DNA of 6,512 bases from an uncultured Flavobacteriales bacterium. GTDB lineage: Bacteria > Bacteroidota > Bacteroidia > Palsa-965. Positions 6,468 to 6,512 of this stretch are shown here, piece by piece; the stretch's first letter is position 1, and each line of letters opens with the position of its first letter. The stretch is taken from NCBI GenBank assembly GCA_946478675.1, contig CAMLEF010000271.1, positions 1-6,512 of the forward strand, written 5' to 3'. The notes under the pieces were generated by a model that saw only the letters and a program-made list of their open reading frames with translations, was not told the origin of the DNA and did not search any database. The position numbers were made by a program, and so were the translations under genes.

Positions 6468-6512
6468 ATGAAACGCTTCTTCCCTCTTCTCTTCCTGCTG
6501 ATCCTGTCCTGC
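6468..6512 (+). CDS. Start of a putative lipoprotein gene (cut by window edge)
   Basis: The last 45 bases encode 15 residues, MKRFFPLLFLLILSC. This is a textbook short lipoprotein signal: two basic residues, a hydrophobic stretch, and a cysteine after Ser in a lipobox-like ILSC. The cysteine is the final codon, so nothing of the mature protein is visible and no function can be given. The ATG lies 7 bases after the corA stop on the same strand, so co-transcription with corA is likely. A non-coding coincidence is possible but unlikely given spacing and composition. Confidence 0.65.
   Translation, partial: MKRFFPLLFLLILSC

Noticed and set aside
5105..6469. A 454-codon open frame on the - strand opposite rsmI/corA
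   Set aside because: It spans two unrelated genes and their gap, shows no recognisable domain, and mirrors the codon pattern of the CorA and RsmI frames. The same holds for the 373-codon frame at 4171-5292.
1..6512. Novel defence, mobile or secondary-metabolism system
   Set aside because: Every complete reading frame except the 2558 gene is a recognised housekeeping or common exported enzyme. There are no integrase, transposase, nuclease, NTPase-effector or toxin-antitoxin signatures, and no visible break in base composition.

Overview
This 6.5-kb window looks like ordinary core chromosome from a member of the Bacteroidota, probably one of the higher-GC lineages; family and genus cannot be fixed from the sequence. 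Four observations point there. A MurF-alanine racemase fusion is typical of the phylum. The thymidine kinase has the flavobacterial/sphingobacterial style of N-terminus. Three genes have a TAnnTTTG-type -7 box upstream, and a fourth has a shortened version. None of the starts has a clear Shine-Dalgarno sequence. There are no tRNA or rRNA genes, CRISPR arrays, insertion sequences, phage genes or toxin-antitoxin genes, and no gene-free stretch longer than about 155 bp.

Layout. Positions 1-2463 are read leftward. This part holds the first about 573 residues of a bifunctional murF/alr gene (GTG start at 1721, running off the left edge). Upstream of it, separated by 154 bp that contain a conspicuous inverted repeat, is a complete thymidine kinase (tdk, 2463-1876). 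Positions 2558-6512 are read rightward. They hold a Bacteroidota-type protein of unknown function with a Pro/Glu/Lys-rich middle, an exported M28-family aminopeptidase, and rsmI (16S rRNA C1402 2'-O-methyltransferase). These three are packed with 2-3 bp gaps and are almost certainly one operon. After 46 bp with a possible promoter of its own comes corA (Mg2+/Co2+ channel). Seven bases further on, the first 15 codons of a lipoprotein gene end exactly at the lipobox cysteine.

The 94-bp divergent region between tdk and the rightward operon is the most interesting regulatory spot. It has two oppositely oriented -7 boxes that point at each other across a small inverted repeat, so the predicted transcripts would overlap at their 5' ends.

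The genes do not form one pathway. They are housekeeping functions: cell-wall precursor synthesis and D-Ala supply, dTMP salvage, ribosome decoding-centre modification, divalent-cation uptake and periplasmic peptide trimming. I found no convincing evidence of an undescribed system. The findings below are modest and concern regulation, repeats and domain variants.
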